64,000 bases of DNA from the NCBI GenBank assembly GCA_019314375.1, contig JAFCZJ010000012.1, positions 1 to 64,000 on the forward strand, given 5' to 3'. Source of the stretch: Deltaproteobacteria bacterium. Its GTDB lineage: Bacteria > Myxococcota > B64-G9. Shown in pieces: positions 51,660-59,978 of this stretch. Each line of letters begins with the position of its first letter. Positions within the stretch are counted from its first letter, which is position 1. The notes below the pieces were generated by a model, which saw only the letters and a program-made list of their open reading frames with translations, made no database searches and was not told the DNA's origin. The position numbers and the translations under genes were made by a program.

Positions 51660-52291
51660 ATATCATCCACGGGTCGGACCTCGGCTGTGAAAGTGCCCTT
51701 GATCTCATCGTCGTCGGTAGTTGAGAAACTGGAAAAGACGATGTTGCCGCCGATGACTTCGGCCACCGAGGTCTGGCCGACTGTCAGACCTTCGTTGTCC
51801 ACTTCTAGTAGCTCCACCGCCCCCATGCCTGGCCCATCAGCACCCAGGCCGATCTCCGTGTTCATCAGGCTGTTCGGGTCCACCTGGATAAGGAGGATGC
51901 GATAGAGGTTGTTGGTCAAAATGCCGTAGAGGTAGATGTTGATGTGGCTGTCGAGGCCGGGATCATATTCCACCCAACCGTCTTCCATGTAGACGCTTTT
52001 TCCGTCGATCTTGCCTGTGACCAGGGCCGCGCCGCTGTCACCGTTTAGCTCCATGCTGAAGAGTCCGTTCAGGCGGTTCACGTCCGGTTTGGGACCTGGC
52101 ACGTAGTGGCAGTATCCATCATCCTGGCAGGTTTCCGGAGAGCCGCAGTCGCTATCGTCGACGCAGGGATCCAGCCCGTTGGATGCGTCAGTTGGGTTCG
52201 TGCCGGCGTCGGTGTTGCCGTCCGACCCCCCGCATGCCATGAAGAACAATACCAAGGCCATCAGCGGCAAAGTGGCTATTTTTCGTTTCAC
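51656..52291 (-). CDS. Cys-rich lipoprotein of unknown function
   Basis: This 211-residue predicted lipoprotein (FFMAC, Cys20) has an Asp/Thr/Asn-rich linker and a short Cys motif (CVDDSDCGSPETCQDDGYC) of the type repeated across this window. A beta-rich domain of about 145 residues without a known motif follows. The 3' end overlaps the epmA-like stop by 4 nt on the opposite strand. It is the last gene of a minus-strand cluster with an outer-membrane protein and two redoxin lipoproteins. Confidence 0.75.
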   Translation of the reverse strand: MKRKIATLPLMALVLFFMACGGSDGNTDAGTNPTDASNGLDPCVDDSDCGSPETCQDDGYCHYVPGPKPDVNRLNGLFSMELNGDSGAALVTGKIDGKSVYMEDGWVEYDPGLDSHINIYLYGILTNNLYRILLIQVDPNSLMNTEIGLGADGPGMGAVELLEVDNEGLTVGQTSVAEVIGGNIVFSSFSTTDDDEIKGTFTAEVRPVDDI

Positions 52292-52375
52292 TAGCTTCTC
52301 CTCTTTTTCTCAATTGGGCTTAATTAGCCGAATTTCATTCACATTAAGCGGTTTGATGTCGCAAAGTCAATGGAC

Positions 52376-54019
52376 TTAGAACCTCAGGGTTAACTCTGTG
52401 CGCACCCCGGCGAAGGGTGGTATGACGCGACAAGCGCCGTCGATGCACTTCAATCCGCCGCGAAGCTGTCCGAATAGAAGCCGAAGTTGGGCTTGGCTCC
52501 AGAGGTTCAAGCTCAGAGATCCCGCCAGGAAAAGTTGGCGCTCCAGGGGGTCGATGTCCTGCCGATGAAAAACGGCGAAACTTTCGCCCACCGAGGGACT
52601 GTTATCATAAGCAAAGATGACGCTGGCCGTGAACCAGGGTGACCAGGCATAGCCCAAAGTCCATTCGCCTTTGTGGTAGTCCCGGGTGGGGATGAGTTCG
52701 TGCAGCATCCAGTGGGTGCCATGCAATTCCAGACTATGCCTGGCGCTTACCGGCACCTTGAGCTCGGCGTCGACATAGACCAGATGCACATGATGCCCGA
52801 AGGCGTAGTCCGGGTGTTCCTCTCTCAGACCGACTGCCAACACGGCTCGACCCGAACCCAAGAAGCGCTGCTCAGCACCCAGGCGGCTGTGGCTGATGAA
52901 GCGCTTGCCCGCTGGACCATCGTCGCCTGCGAAATAGGCCAGGGAGCCGAAGACCACCGTGTCCGCGGCCCCTGGACGCCAATCCAGCCGCAGTCGGCCC
53001 CCGGTGACGTCATGGTTGTTGACCACTTCCATTTGTTCAGGCTCCAGGGTGGGTGGCCGCAGGTATTCCAATCGAGTGGTGTTGTGCTGCCCGTCGTCCG
53101 AGGCGGTTTCCGTGTAGGCGTAGAAATCGTCGGTGCTTTTGAATTCGCCAAGCAAGGTGAAGTTGCCCAGGAAGACCGAGGCGCTCAGATAGCCAGCCCA
53201 AGCGTTTTGGAAGTCACCCTCATCCTGGCCGATGAAGGGCTTGAGTTGGCGACCCAACCAGTTGAATTCGGCGGCCAGGCTGGCCCAGCCCGCCAGGTCC
53301 GGCACGGAGAGTCCAGCCCCGGCGACCCAGCTGTGATCGGGAAGCAGGTATGCCTGATCGTTTGCATCCAGGGGATCGTACATGAAGTGGACTGCGTGCA
53401 GGCTGGCGTCGAGGATGTCGAAGAGCCTGAGCTTGGCCTGGGCCGCGCTGATCAGGTCATAAGGATCCGCCATTGTTTTTTCGTAGAGATCGGTGTTGGA
53501 GGGGTTGCTCAAACCGGAGAGGGTGACGAACTCCAGATTTCCAAAGCGGTAGCGAAGCTTGGCACCCAACAAGGTCGTGTCTTCCCCCAATTGATCGGTC
53601 TTGCGGATGCGCAGCGCGAAGCCGCGACCGATGGAGGCATAAAAATCCCCCAACTCCACCCGCAGGTCATCACCGTTCCAGATCGCCGATAGTTTTTCAG
53701 GCGCATAGCGATCGAGATAAGGAGCACGGCCAGGGGCTGGTGAGGGTTCAGAAAAAAAGCTGGTGGTGTCCAAGCGAATGGACAAAGTGAGACGCTCCAC
53801 CGCCAATTTCAAGTTCAGGCGAGAGCGCAGGTCGAAGTAGTCGTCGTTGTCGTCCACGCCGTCGTGGTTCTCGTCGTGGTAGTCGAAGACCATTGTTTCG
53901 GTGAGATCGAAGCTTGCCGGCAGGTCCAGCCATGGAAATCGAAAATCCCAAGCCCATGCGGGTTGAAGGCAGCCGGCGACGAGCAAGAAGATTGAGGCGG
54001 AGAGGAAGGTGCGGAACAT
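52376..54019 (-). CDS. Outer-membrane beta-barrel protein
   Basis: The 547-residue product consists of many alternating-hydrophobicity strands and ends in LTLRF, the C-terminal Phe signature of outer-membrane barrels. Its segments (LRVELGDFYASIGRGFALRIRK, LGAKLRYRFGNLEFVTLSG) resemble DUF6029-type porin-like proteins that often accompany redox lipoproteins. The N-terminus is ambiguous: it has both a LVAGC lipobox-like site (Cys17) and a Sec-like AWA-W site. It lies just downstream of two thioredoxin-like lipoprotein genes. The transported compound is unknown. Confidence 0.77.
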   Translation of the reverse strand: MFRTFLSASIFLLVAGCLQPAWAWDFRFPWLDLPASFDLTETMVFDYHDENHDGVDDNDDYFDLRSRLNLKLAVERLTLSIRLDTTSFFSEPSPAPGRAPYLDRYAPEKLSAIWNGDDLRVELGDFYASIGRGFALRIRKTDQLGEDTTLLGAKLRYRFGNLEFVTLSGLSNPSNTDLYEKTMADPYDLISAAQAKLRLFDILDASLHAVHFMYDPLDANDQAYLLPDHSWVAGAGLSVPDLAGWASLAAEFNWLGRQLKPFIGQDEGDFQNAWAGYLSASVFLGNFTLLGEFKSTDDFYAYTETASDDGQHNTTRLEYLRPPTLEPEQMEVVNNHDVTGGRLRLDWRPGAADTVVFGSLAYFAGDDGPAGKRFISHSRLGAEQRFLGSGRAVLAVGLREEHPDYAFGHHVHLVYVDAELKVPVSARHSLELHGTHWMLHELIPTRDYHKGEWTLGYAWSPWFTASVIFAYDNSPSVGESFAVFHRQDIDPLERQLFLAGSLSLNLWSQAQLRLLFGQLRGGLKCIDGACRVIPPFAGVRTELTLRF

Positions 54020-54028
54020 TTGGCGTCT

Positions 54029-54565
54029 TTACCGCGCGAGCAGTTTAATGATTTCTTGTTCCACGGTTTTTTCATCGCCTGGACGAAATCCCTGATGCCG
54101 GGCGAAGACCCGACCTTTCCGATCGAGCAAAACGCTGAAGGGCAGATCCATGGTGGGGTTGTAGCGGTTGGCTACCTCGGTCTCTTGATCCAGCAAAACC
54201 GGAAACTCGTATCCATAACGCCGGACGGTCTGGCGCACCAGACTCTCGGTGTCCGGTGGATCCACACAGATGCTGAGTAATTCAAAGCCCGCATCGCGGT
54301 GCTTTTTCCAGAGGGCTTGCATCTGCGTGAGTTCGGTTTGGCAAGGACCGCACCAGGTGCCCCAGAAGGCGATCAAGACCACCTTGTCCTTGTGTTGGCT
54401 CAGGCGTATCGTCTTACCCTTGAGATCCTTCAAGGAAAAATCGCGCCGGATCTCGGATTCGCCTCGATCACCGGAAATCTTGCCGCCGTGAGCCTGACAT
54501 GCCGTCAGGCCGAAGAGCAGCAGGCAAGCTACAGCAAATTGGACAGCAGCAAAGACTCTACTCAC
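54029..54565 (-). CDS. TlpA/ResA-like thiol-disulfide lipoprotein
   Basis: This 178-residue predicted lipoprotein (GLTAC, Cys23) carries a thioredoxin-like domain with the CxxC active site FWGTWCGPCQ (Cys72, Cys75) and the cis-Pro segment MDLPFSVLLD. It should reduce or oxidise thiols in the periplasm, for example in cytochrome c or metalloprotein maturation. I chose the GTG at 54565, which overlaps the upstream stop by 8 nt and gives a clean signal peptide with AAGGA upstream. Confidence 0.87.
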   Translation of the reverse strand: MSRVFAAVQFAVACLLLFGLTACQAHGGKISGDRGESEIRRDFSLKDLKGKTIRLSQHKDKVVLIAFWGTWCGPCQTELTQMQALWKKHRDAGFELLSICVDPPDTESLVRQTVRRYGYEFPVLLDQETEVANRYNPTMDLPFSVLLDRKGRVFARHQGFRPGDEKTVEQEIIKLLAR

Positions 54566-55217
54566 TGAGGATTCCTTCGATGGTGCCTTCCAAAATCCGC
54601 GAGTCGGGGATGAGGCCCTCGACCTTGTAGCGGATTTCCATCTCGTCATCCAGCAGCATGTTCAGCGGCGTGCCCGCTTCGGTGGGACGGAAGAACTGGC
54701 TGGTGGCCCTGGCGTCGGGATCGATGACCACATGGAAACTCAGCCCGTAGCGATCTTTGTATTCGCAGCAGTAGGGCAGTAAGTATTCCCGACCCGAGCG
54801 GCTTGCCTCATCCTGAAAGAGCACCAGCATGATGTCCAAACCCTGATTTTTGTAAGGGGCGTAGACCTCGTTTTCCATGCCGATGGTTTGGGTTTTGCAC
54901 ACACTACACCAACCCGCGTGCACCGTGATCATGATGGCCTTGGAGCCAAGCATGTCGCTCAAGGCAAAGGCTTGACCCAAGGGTTCCGCGCCGTCGCAGA
55001 TACACTCTTCAACTTTAAAGTCAGGTGCCGTATCGCCGTAATTGGGGCCGTAGGGTGGAGGTGGGTATTCCAGGTTTTCATCACCGCCTTGCTCGTCGGT
55101 CTGAACCTGGCCGTCCTGTTCGCCGCCGCCATCGCTTCCGGCGGTAGACTCCCAAGCACAACCCACGCTCAGAATCGAAATCATTGCCATGCAGAATGAA
55201 ATCATGAATACACGCAT
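54558..55217 (-). CDS. Redoxin (AhpC/TSA-like) lipoprotein
   Basis: The 219-residue predicted lipoprotein (LSVGC, Cys20) has an acidic Gln/Gly-rich linker, then a thioredoxin-fold domain with CxxC in HAGWCSVCK (Cys104, Cys107). ECIC and CC pairs nearby add further cysteines. The later segment (FHVVIDPDARATSQFF, TPLNMLLDDE) fits the redoxin fold. It is first in an overlapping operon with the TlpA-like gene and probably shares a periplasmic redox pathway with it. Confidence 0.83.
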   Translation of the reverse strand: MRVFMISFCMAMISILSVGCAWESTAGSDGGGEQDGQVQTDEQGGDENLEYPPPPYGPNYGDTAPDFKVEECICDGAEPLGQAFALSDMLGSKAIMITVHAGWCSVCKTQTIGMENEVYAPYKNQGLDIMLVLFQDEASRSGREYLLPYCCEYKDRYGLSFHVVIDPDARATSQFFRPTEAGTPLNMLLDDEMEIRYKVEGLIPDSRILEGTIEGILSE

Positions 55218-55578
55218 AATACCTCCTTTTGGCCCGACGTCACATTTTGGGGGGCTTTCGCTCCAGGGTCAAGAGGGAAAGCCAATTGTTTTAGTTATTA
55301 TGCATTGTTGCGCATGAAAGCGGCTTCGGAATTTTTAGTAGTAACGGAATAATTATGTCAAACGTTGACAGAATTACAGCGACAGAGTATTTTTCCCCTG
55401 GTTCCTTAGGGGGCCGGGATCCGAGACCGTCGTTCCCCCCCACGACGCCTCGGGTCCATTTTTTGTTTCAATCCAGTTGGAAAAGTGAGCAGCTTTGCCT
55501 TGGCTTGACAGGCTTAGATCAGAATGCTCAGATGGGCACCGTCAGCATAAATCGGCATAAATCGCAAAATGGAGTGAG
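55218..55578. other. 361-bp divergent intergenic region
   Basis: No gene is supported here. It contains a back-to-back promoter pair (55333-55393), a second TTGACA at 55505-55510, two perfect tandem copies of GCATAAATCG (55545-55564) close to the next gene, and a run of C residues near 55436. The small frames inside it look spurious. Confidence 0.55.
55333..55393. promoter_or_regulatory. Divergent promoters sharing an inverted TTGACA pair
   Basis: TGTCAA-ACG-TTGACA (55356-55370) places two consensus -35 hexamers back to back. Rightward, TTGACA (55365-55370) is followed after 17 nt by TATTTT (55388-55393) toward the glycosyltransferase. Leftward, TTGACA (55361-55356) is followed after 18 nt by TAAAAA toward the redoxin operon. 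Both look functional; the shared core should couple the two. Confidence 0.6.
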
Positions 55579-57945
55579 ATGCAAATGGGTGCCCGTCTGC
55601 GCAAGTTGCTCAGCCATCGAGGCCTAATCGGCGGCCTGTTCCTCGTCGTCGTGGTCTCCGTCCTTTATTTGCCCAACCTGGGCTCATACGCCTTCTGGGA
55701 TCCTTGGGAGCCTCATTACTCCCAGGTGGCTCAGGAGATGGCCGATCATGGCTCGTGGATGGATACTTGGTATCGTGGCCAGAATCGCTGGTGGTCCAAG
55801 CCCATCCTTCCCCTTTGGTCGCTTCGCCTTTCCTTTGCTCTTTTCGACGTGGCGGGCCCGGATGACCCCTGGCTACATTTTGCGGGTCGTTTTCCCTTTA
55901 TGCTCTTTGCCCTGCTGGGGGTCTTGCTCACCTACCGCTGGGTGGGGAGGCTCTACGATAGAAGGGCGGGATTCTATTCGGCCCTTGTGCTGGCCACGGC
56001 ACCCATGTATGCCCTGTTGGCCCATCAGATCATGTTCGACATGCCCTTTGTGGCCTTGTGTGCCCCGGCCGTCGGGCATTATTTCCTTGCCCGAACACCC
56101 CAGGGCAAGCCTGCGGATCTCGTTCTTTTCTTTGTGCTGACCGCCTTGGCTTTTCTCTCCAAATGGCTTCTGGCTCTCTTCATCCCGGCCGGCATTCTTT
56201 TTGCTTTCTTGGTTTTGCGTTGGGACATGGCCTTTTTTCGAAGGGTGGGTCTTCGGACCTGGCTCGTCAGCCTGGGGCTACTCGTGGCGGCGGGTTTGGG
56301 CTTCGGTTTGAGCCTGGGTGATTGGGCTTTCGCCGGCATGTTGAACCTTGTTTTGCTGGCCTTTTTGGCGGTGTTTTGGATGGGCAAGGACGCGGCGGCA
56401 GAGAATCACTTCGACGCCCGATGGCTGTGGATAGGTATGGGGGCCATGTTGGTGATCGTGGTGCCCTGGCATGCCTTCATGGTCGGCAAGCATGGTCTGG
56501 CCTTCGTGAGGGAGGCCGTCATCTACCATCACTTCGATCGGGCGGCTGGGACCATCGGCAAACCCGAGGGTAGCTTCGACATCTACGTCAAGCAACTGGC
56601 CTTTGCGCTGTTTCCCTGGGTGAGTCTCTTGCCCGCTGCCATCATACGCTTGTTGAAATGGGGGCCGGCCGACATGGAAGGCAAGGGCCGCCGCGATCTT
56701 TGGGTCTTTCTCGCGGCAGCTGTGCCCTACACGGTCTTCAGTCTTTTCCAGACCAAGTTTCATCACTACATTTTCCCGGTGGTGCCATTTTTGGCGGTCA
56801 TCGTGGGCCTTTACCTGGCGCGCATGCACAAGAACGAAGATCGGGCATGGATGCGACTGTCTTTGGCCTTGAGTTTGCCGCTGGCCGCGATCCTGACCAT
56901 GGATCTCTTGCACGACTACAAGTGGTTCATTCAGCTTTTTGACTACTACTATGGCTGGCCCTTGCCTGCGTCGGTCAACCCATATCCCGTGCTCGGCACC
57001 TTGGGTGGCGCTTGGATTCTCTTGCTGGCTGGGCTGTTTTTTTGCAAGCGCATCACTTCGTTCGTCTTCGCCGCGATGGCGGTCGTGGCGGGCATGTTGG
57101 TCCTGTATCTCGGTGCCAGCGTTTTGCCGGCCGTCACCAACACCTTTACTCAAGAGCCCCTTTATCGGGCCTATCTGAAGGCAAGCCCCAATCGGGATCC
57201 CATCGCCCAGTATAATGGCTGGTTGAGTCGATCTGCTTCTTTCTATTTCGAAAACCAGGTTCGGGATCTGTCCATGGCCGATCAACCCAACATCGACAGG
57301 GCCATCGAGTTTCTTCGTCAACCCCGACGTACATTCATGATTCTTGGCGCGGGGCACGGTCGGGACGGCAAGGCCTTGCTCGCTGATTTGCGCCCCAAGG
57401 TGCGCAAGGCCTTGGGTAAGAGCCTCTATGTGGTCTACGACGGCCACCCGTTCAGCTTGTTGGTCTCCACGGAGCGGGATCCGGCCGGTGTCCGGCGAGT
57501 TAAGGACAAAATTCTGACGGACTTGCCGCCCGGCATCAAAAGAATGAACGTCGACTTCGGCGGCAAGATCGAGTTGTTGGGATATAAGGTGGAACCTGAG
57601 GCGGTCGATGCCGGAAGCAGCTTCACCATCTCCTATTTCTTCCGTTGCAAGGAAGCCTTGGCCGATGACTGGCTGGTTTTCATTCATGGAGACGGTCCCC
57701 AGGGAGGCTCTCATCGCGTTTTTGGTGACCACGCGCCCCTGGGGGGACTGCATCCCACCAGCGAGTGGCAGGTGGGTCAGATCGTGCAAGACGATTACGT
57801 CATGGAAGTGCCCGCCAACTATCCTTACAAGGGTTTCACCCTTTGGATGGGCCTCTGGAAGGGCGACCGTCGTTTGCCTGTGGGTAAGCGCCATCAGCAC
57901 GATGGCAATGATCGGGTTCGCTCGGCTTACGTCAAGATCAAGTGA
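55579..57945 (+). CDS. ArnT-like/GT39 family glycosyltransferase
   Basis: The 788-residue integral membrane GT-C enzyme has about 12 hydrophobic segments. The first loop carries the family's acidic active-site region (FWDPWEPHYSQVAQEM), and further segments (LVLATAPMYALLAHQIMFDMPFVALCA) match PMT_2/ArnT proteins. ArnT-type enzymes transfer sugars from undecaprenyl phosphate to lipid A or proteins. A soluble C-terminal part of about 200 residues (SLYVVYDGHPFSLLVSTERD and IELLGYKVEPEAVDAGSSF) is an extra beta-rich domain. No other lipid A gene adjoins, so the acceptor is unknown. The start is the first of two ATGs (55579, 55585). Confidence 0.85.
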   Translation: MQMGARLRKLLSHRGLIGGLFLVVVVSVLYLPNLGSYAFWDPWEPHYSQVAQEMADHGSWMDTWYRGQNRWWSKPILPLWSLRLSFALFDVAGPDDPWLHFAGRFPFMLFALLGVLLTYRWVGRLYDRRAGFYSALVLATAPMYALLAHQIMFDMPFVALCAPAVGHYFLARTPQGKPADLVLFFVLTALAFLSKWLLALFIPAGILFAFLVLRWDMAFFRRVGLRTWLVSLGLLVAAGLGFGLSLGDWAFAGMLNLVLLAFLAVFWMGKDAAAENHFDARWLWIGMGAMLVIVVPWHAFMVGKHGLAFVREAVIYHHFDRAAGTIGKPEGSFDIYVKQLAFALFPWVSLLPAAIIRLLKWGPADMEGKGRRDLWVFLAAAVPYTVFSLFQTKFHHYIFPVVPFLAVIVGLYLARMHKNEDRAWMRLSLALSLPLAAILTMDLLHDYKWFIQLFDYYYGWPLPASVNPYPVLGTLGGAWILLLAGLFFCKRITSFVFAAMAVVAGMLVLYLGASVLPAVTNTFTQEPLYRAYLKASPNRDPIAQYNGWLSRSASFYFENQVRDLSMADQPNIDRAIEFLRQPRRTFMILGAGHGRDGKALLADLRPKVRKALGKSLYVVYDGHPFSLLVSTERDPAGVRRVKDKILTDLPPGIKRMNVDFGGKIELLGYKVEPEAVDAGSSFTISYFFRCKEALADDWLVFIHGDGPQGGSHRVFGDHAPLGGLHPTSEWQVGQIVQDDYVMEVPANYPYKGFTLWMGLWKGDRRLPVGKRHQHDGNDRVRSAYVKIK

Positions 57946-57951
57946 TGCGGA

Positions 57952-58887
57952 TCAGCTCAATTGGCGTGTGAGGTCATCGGATAGATCCACCCCGCCCAAT
58001 TCCTGACGGTGAATATCGTTGCCATGACCGGTCAGACTTGCGGCGAACATGCGCCCCTTGGCGCAGCCGGGACAGGTGCTCACGGACAGCACGATGCGCA
58101 CCGAAAGCTTGCCGGTCTCTTTTGCGTGAGGTTTGTGCTCGGACACGATGTCGTTGATGACCCCGGTTTGCCGGTTGCCCGCGGCTTGCCAAATTCGCTC
58201 CAGCAAATCCATGCCCGCCTGGTGAGCCACCTCATTTTCCGCCTGCCAGGCCTCGAGGGCATCGGTGTCCTTGCGTTTGAATTTGCGAGTCGGCGTGCTT
58301 GCCGGCAGCACCACCAAATCGCGGGTGCGCATGTAGACCTGACATTGTTCGCAGTAGGGTTTGGCTTTCAGCGCCAAGGGCACGACCAGTCCGCCTAGCA
58401 CGAATCCCCCCAATTCCAGGGCACGGAAGGCATAGCCCCATGCGCCCAAGGGATCGCCATAATCTGAATCGGATTCGCCCTTGAATTGGATTTGTCGGGT
58501 GGACCAGTCAAAAAAAGTGAGAAAGCCCGGGTCTTCTCCTTCGGGGCCGATCTGGGACAGCAGATGCAGGTAGTCGATGTACTGGGCCGCGAAATAGGCC
58601 GCGATTTGCAAGAGCAGCACAAGCAAGAGCAGATTCCGCGAGATGCGCACGCCGGTCCACCAGGAGCCCAGGCCGTAACCGCTGCCCGCGGCCACGCCCA
58701 CCAACAAAGCCCCCACGGGTATGATCCACAGCATGTACAAGCCCATTAAGTTGAAGTCGTCGCTGGCCAGGTTGATGCCCCAAACCGTGGCCAAGGCTAG
58801 CGCCGAGGTGACCAGGCCCAAGAGGAGGAGCAAGATCGGGTTTTTGGATTCCAAATCCGTGACGGGATCGGGGGGGGCGATTTCCAT
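57952..58887 (-). CDS. Membrane protein with CxxC motifs, unknown function
   Basis: This 311-residue protein has four hydrophobic segments (about 22-40, 48-68, 82-100 and 150-175). A cytoplasmic tail follows with two Cys pairs, CEQC and CPGC, that could bind zinc as a ribbon or take part in redox chemistry. I cannot assign a family. The ATG at 58887 (MEIAPP) is preceded by GAGG; the longer frame to 58944 would include the promoter. It is convergent to the glycosyltransferase and divergent to the REC-GGDEF gene. Confidence 0.7.
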   Translation of the reverse strand: MEIAPPDPVTDLESKNPILLLLLGLVTSALALATVWGINLASDDFNLMGLYMLWIIPVGALLVGVAAGSGYGLGSWWTGVRISRNLLLLVLLLQIAAYFAAQYIDYLHLLSQIGPEGEDPGFLTFFDWSTRQIQFKGESDSDYGDPLGAWGYAFRALELGGFVLGGLVVPLALKAKPYCEQCQVYMRTRDLVVLPASTPTRKFKRKDTDALEAWQAENEVAHQAGMDLLERIWQAAGNRQTGVINDIVSEHKPHAKETGKLSVRIVLSVSTCPGCAKGRMFAASLTGHGNDIHRQELGGVDLSDDLTRQLS

Positions 58888-58937
58888 GGCAACCTCGTTT
58901 TTTATCTCGCCTCCTGCATACCTTTGCAAACCAGGAA

Positions 58938-58952
58938 CTGTCAAATTGACAG
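58938..58952. promoter_or_regulatory. Palindrome carrying back-to-back -35 hexamers
   Basis: CTGTCAAATTGACAG is a perfect 7-bp inverted repeat with one central base. It holds two TTGACA hexamers pointing outward. Leftward, TATGCA follows after 18 nt toward the membrane-protein gene; rightward, CATTCT or ATTCTT follows after 17-18 nt toward the REC-GGDEF gene. It may be a shared divergent promoter or an operator. Confidence 0.5.
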
Positions 58953-59007
58953 GGGTTGATTATTTGGTCATTCTTAGAGCTTGGAAATTGCGTGAAATGA
59001 GAAAATC

Positions 59008-59964
59008 ATGGCAAAACGCATTCTTTTGGTGGATGGCGACGAGAAGTCGCGCAAGTTGCTTTCCAAAATCCTTTCTGAAGATGGCTATGAGATTATCGAA
59101 GGCCTGAACGGGCAAAAGGCCTTGGCCTTGGCCCGTGACGAAAATCCGGACATGGTGTTGCTGGATGTGGAATTGTCTGGACTAAGCGGCCGGGAGGTCT
59201 GCCGCATCCTTAAAGGTAACGATGATTTCGCTTGCCCGCCGATTATCCTCATCACGCCCAAAGAAGACGTGCAGTTCATGGCCGAAAAGCCGGAGTTGAG
59301 CGCCGACGATTTTTTGACCAAGCCGGTGCATCCTCTGGAACTGCAAGCTCGGGTCAGGTCCATGCTGCGTCTCAAGAAATTGCAAGACGATTTGATCCGA
59401 TCCAACGAACGACTACAGGCGGTCAACGAGCGCCTGCACGCGCTATCCAGCCTGGATAGCTTAACGGGCTTGCACAATCGTTTGTCCTTTGAGCAACGCA
59501 TGCGCTATGAGTTCCAACGCACGGAGCGCTATGGCACGCCTTTATCCATGCTGATGTGCGATCTGGATCACTTTAAGCGCATCAATGACAGTCTGGGTCA
59601 TCCCTTCGGCGACAGGGTCTTGAAGGCTGTCGCTGATTGCCTGGTTGACTGTGTTCGGGTGGTGGACCTGGTGGCCCGTTGGGGAGGGGAAGAGATGGTG
59701 GTGACCCTGCCCGAGTGTAACGCGGCAAACGCCATGATCGTGGCCGAGCGCATCCGCAAGAAGGTCGAAGCGCTGGAGGTGAGCGCCGAGGGGCAAAAGG
59801 CTGGCGTCACCATCAGCATCGGTGCATCCCAGTATCCGGACAGTCGGGTGCGCTCCGTTGCTGACATGCTGGATCTTGCCGACAAAGCCCTCTATCTGGC
59901 AAAATCCCAAGGGCGCAATCAATCGTGCTACATCCCACCCGTTTCGGATCCAAAAGAAAAGTAA
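59008..59964 (+). CDS. Response regulator REC-GGDEF diguanylate cyclase
   Basis: The 318-residue protein joins a receiver domain (residues 1-120; acidic pocket VDGDE, phospho-acceptor Asp53 in LLDVELSG, KP after DDFLT) to a short coiled-coil helix and a GGDEF domain, as in PleD-like cyclases. The active site reads GGEEM (226-230), with Met where Phe is usual. The RxxD inhibitory site (RVVD, 217-220) is intact. It should make c-di-GMP on phosphorylation by a histidine kinase that is not encoded nearby. Confidence 0.9.
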   Translation: MAKRILLVDGDEKSRKLLSKILSEDGYEIIEGLNGQKALALARDENPDMVLLDVELSGLSGREVCRILKGNDDFACPPIILITPKEDVQFMAEKPELSADDFLTKPVHPLELQARVRSMLRLKKLQDDLIRSNERLQAVNERLHALSSLDSLTGLHNRLSFEQRMRYEFQRTERYGTPLSMLMCDLDHFKRINDSLGHPFGDRVLKAVADCLVDCVRVVDLVARWGGEEMVVTLPECNAANAMIVAERIRKKVEALEVSAEGQKAGVTISIGASQYPDSRVRSVADMLDLADKALYLAKSQGRNQSCYIPPVSDPKEK

Positions 59965-59978
59965 TACAAATAATAGAC

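Noticed and set aside
55355-55627. A 90-codon frame upstream of the ArnT-like gene
   Set aside because: It overlaps the promoter region and the start of the real gene, and shows no SD or domain.
56278-57900. A 540-codon minus-strand open frame
   Set aside because: It is antisense to the ArnT-like gene, and its His/Gln/Arg-rich composition is typical of shadows.
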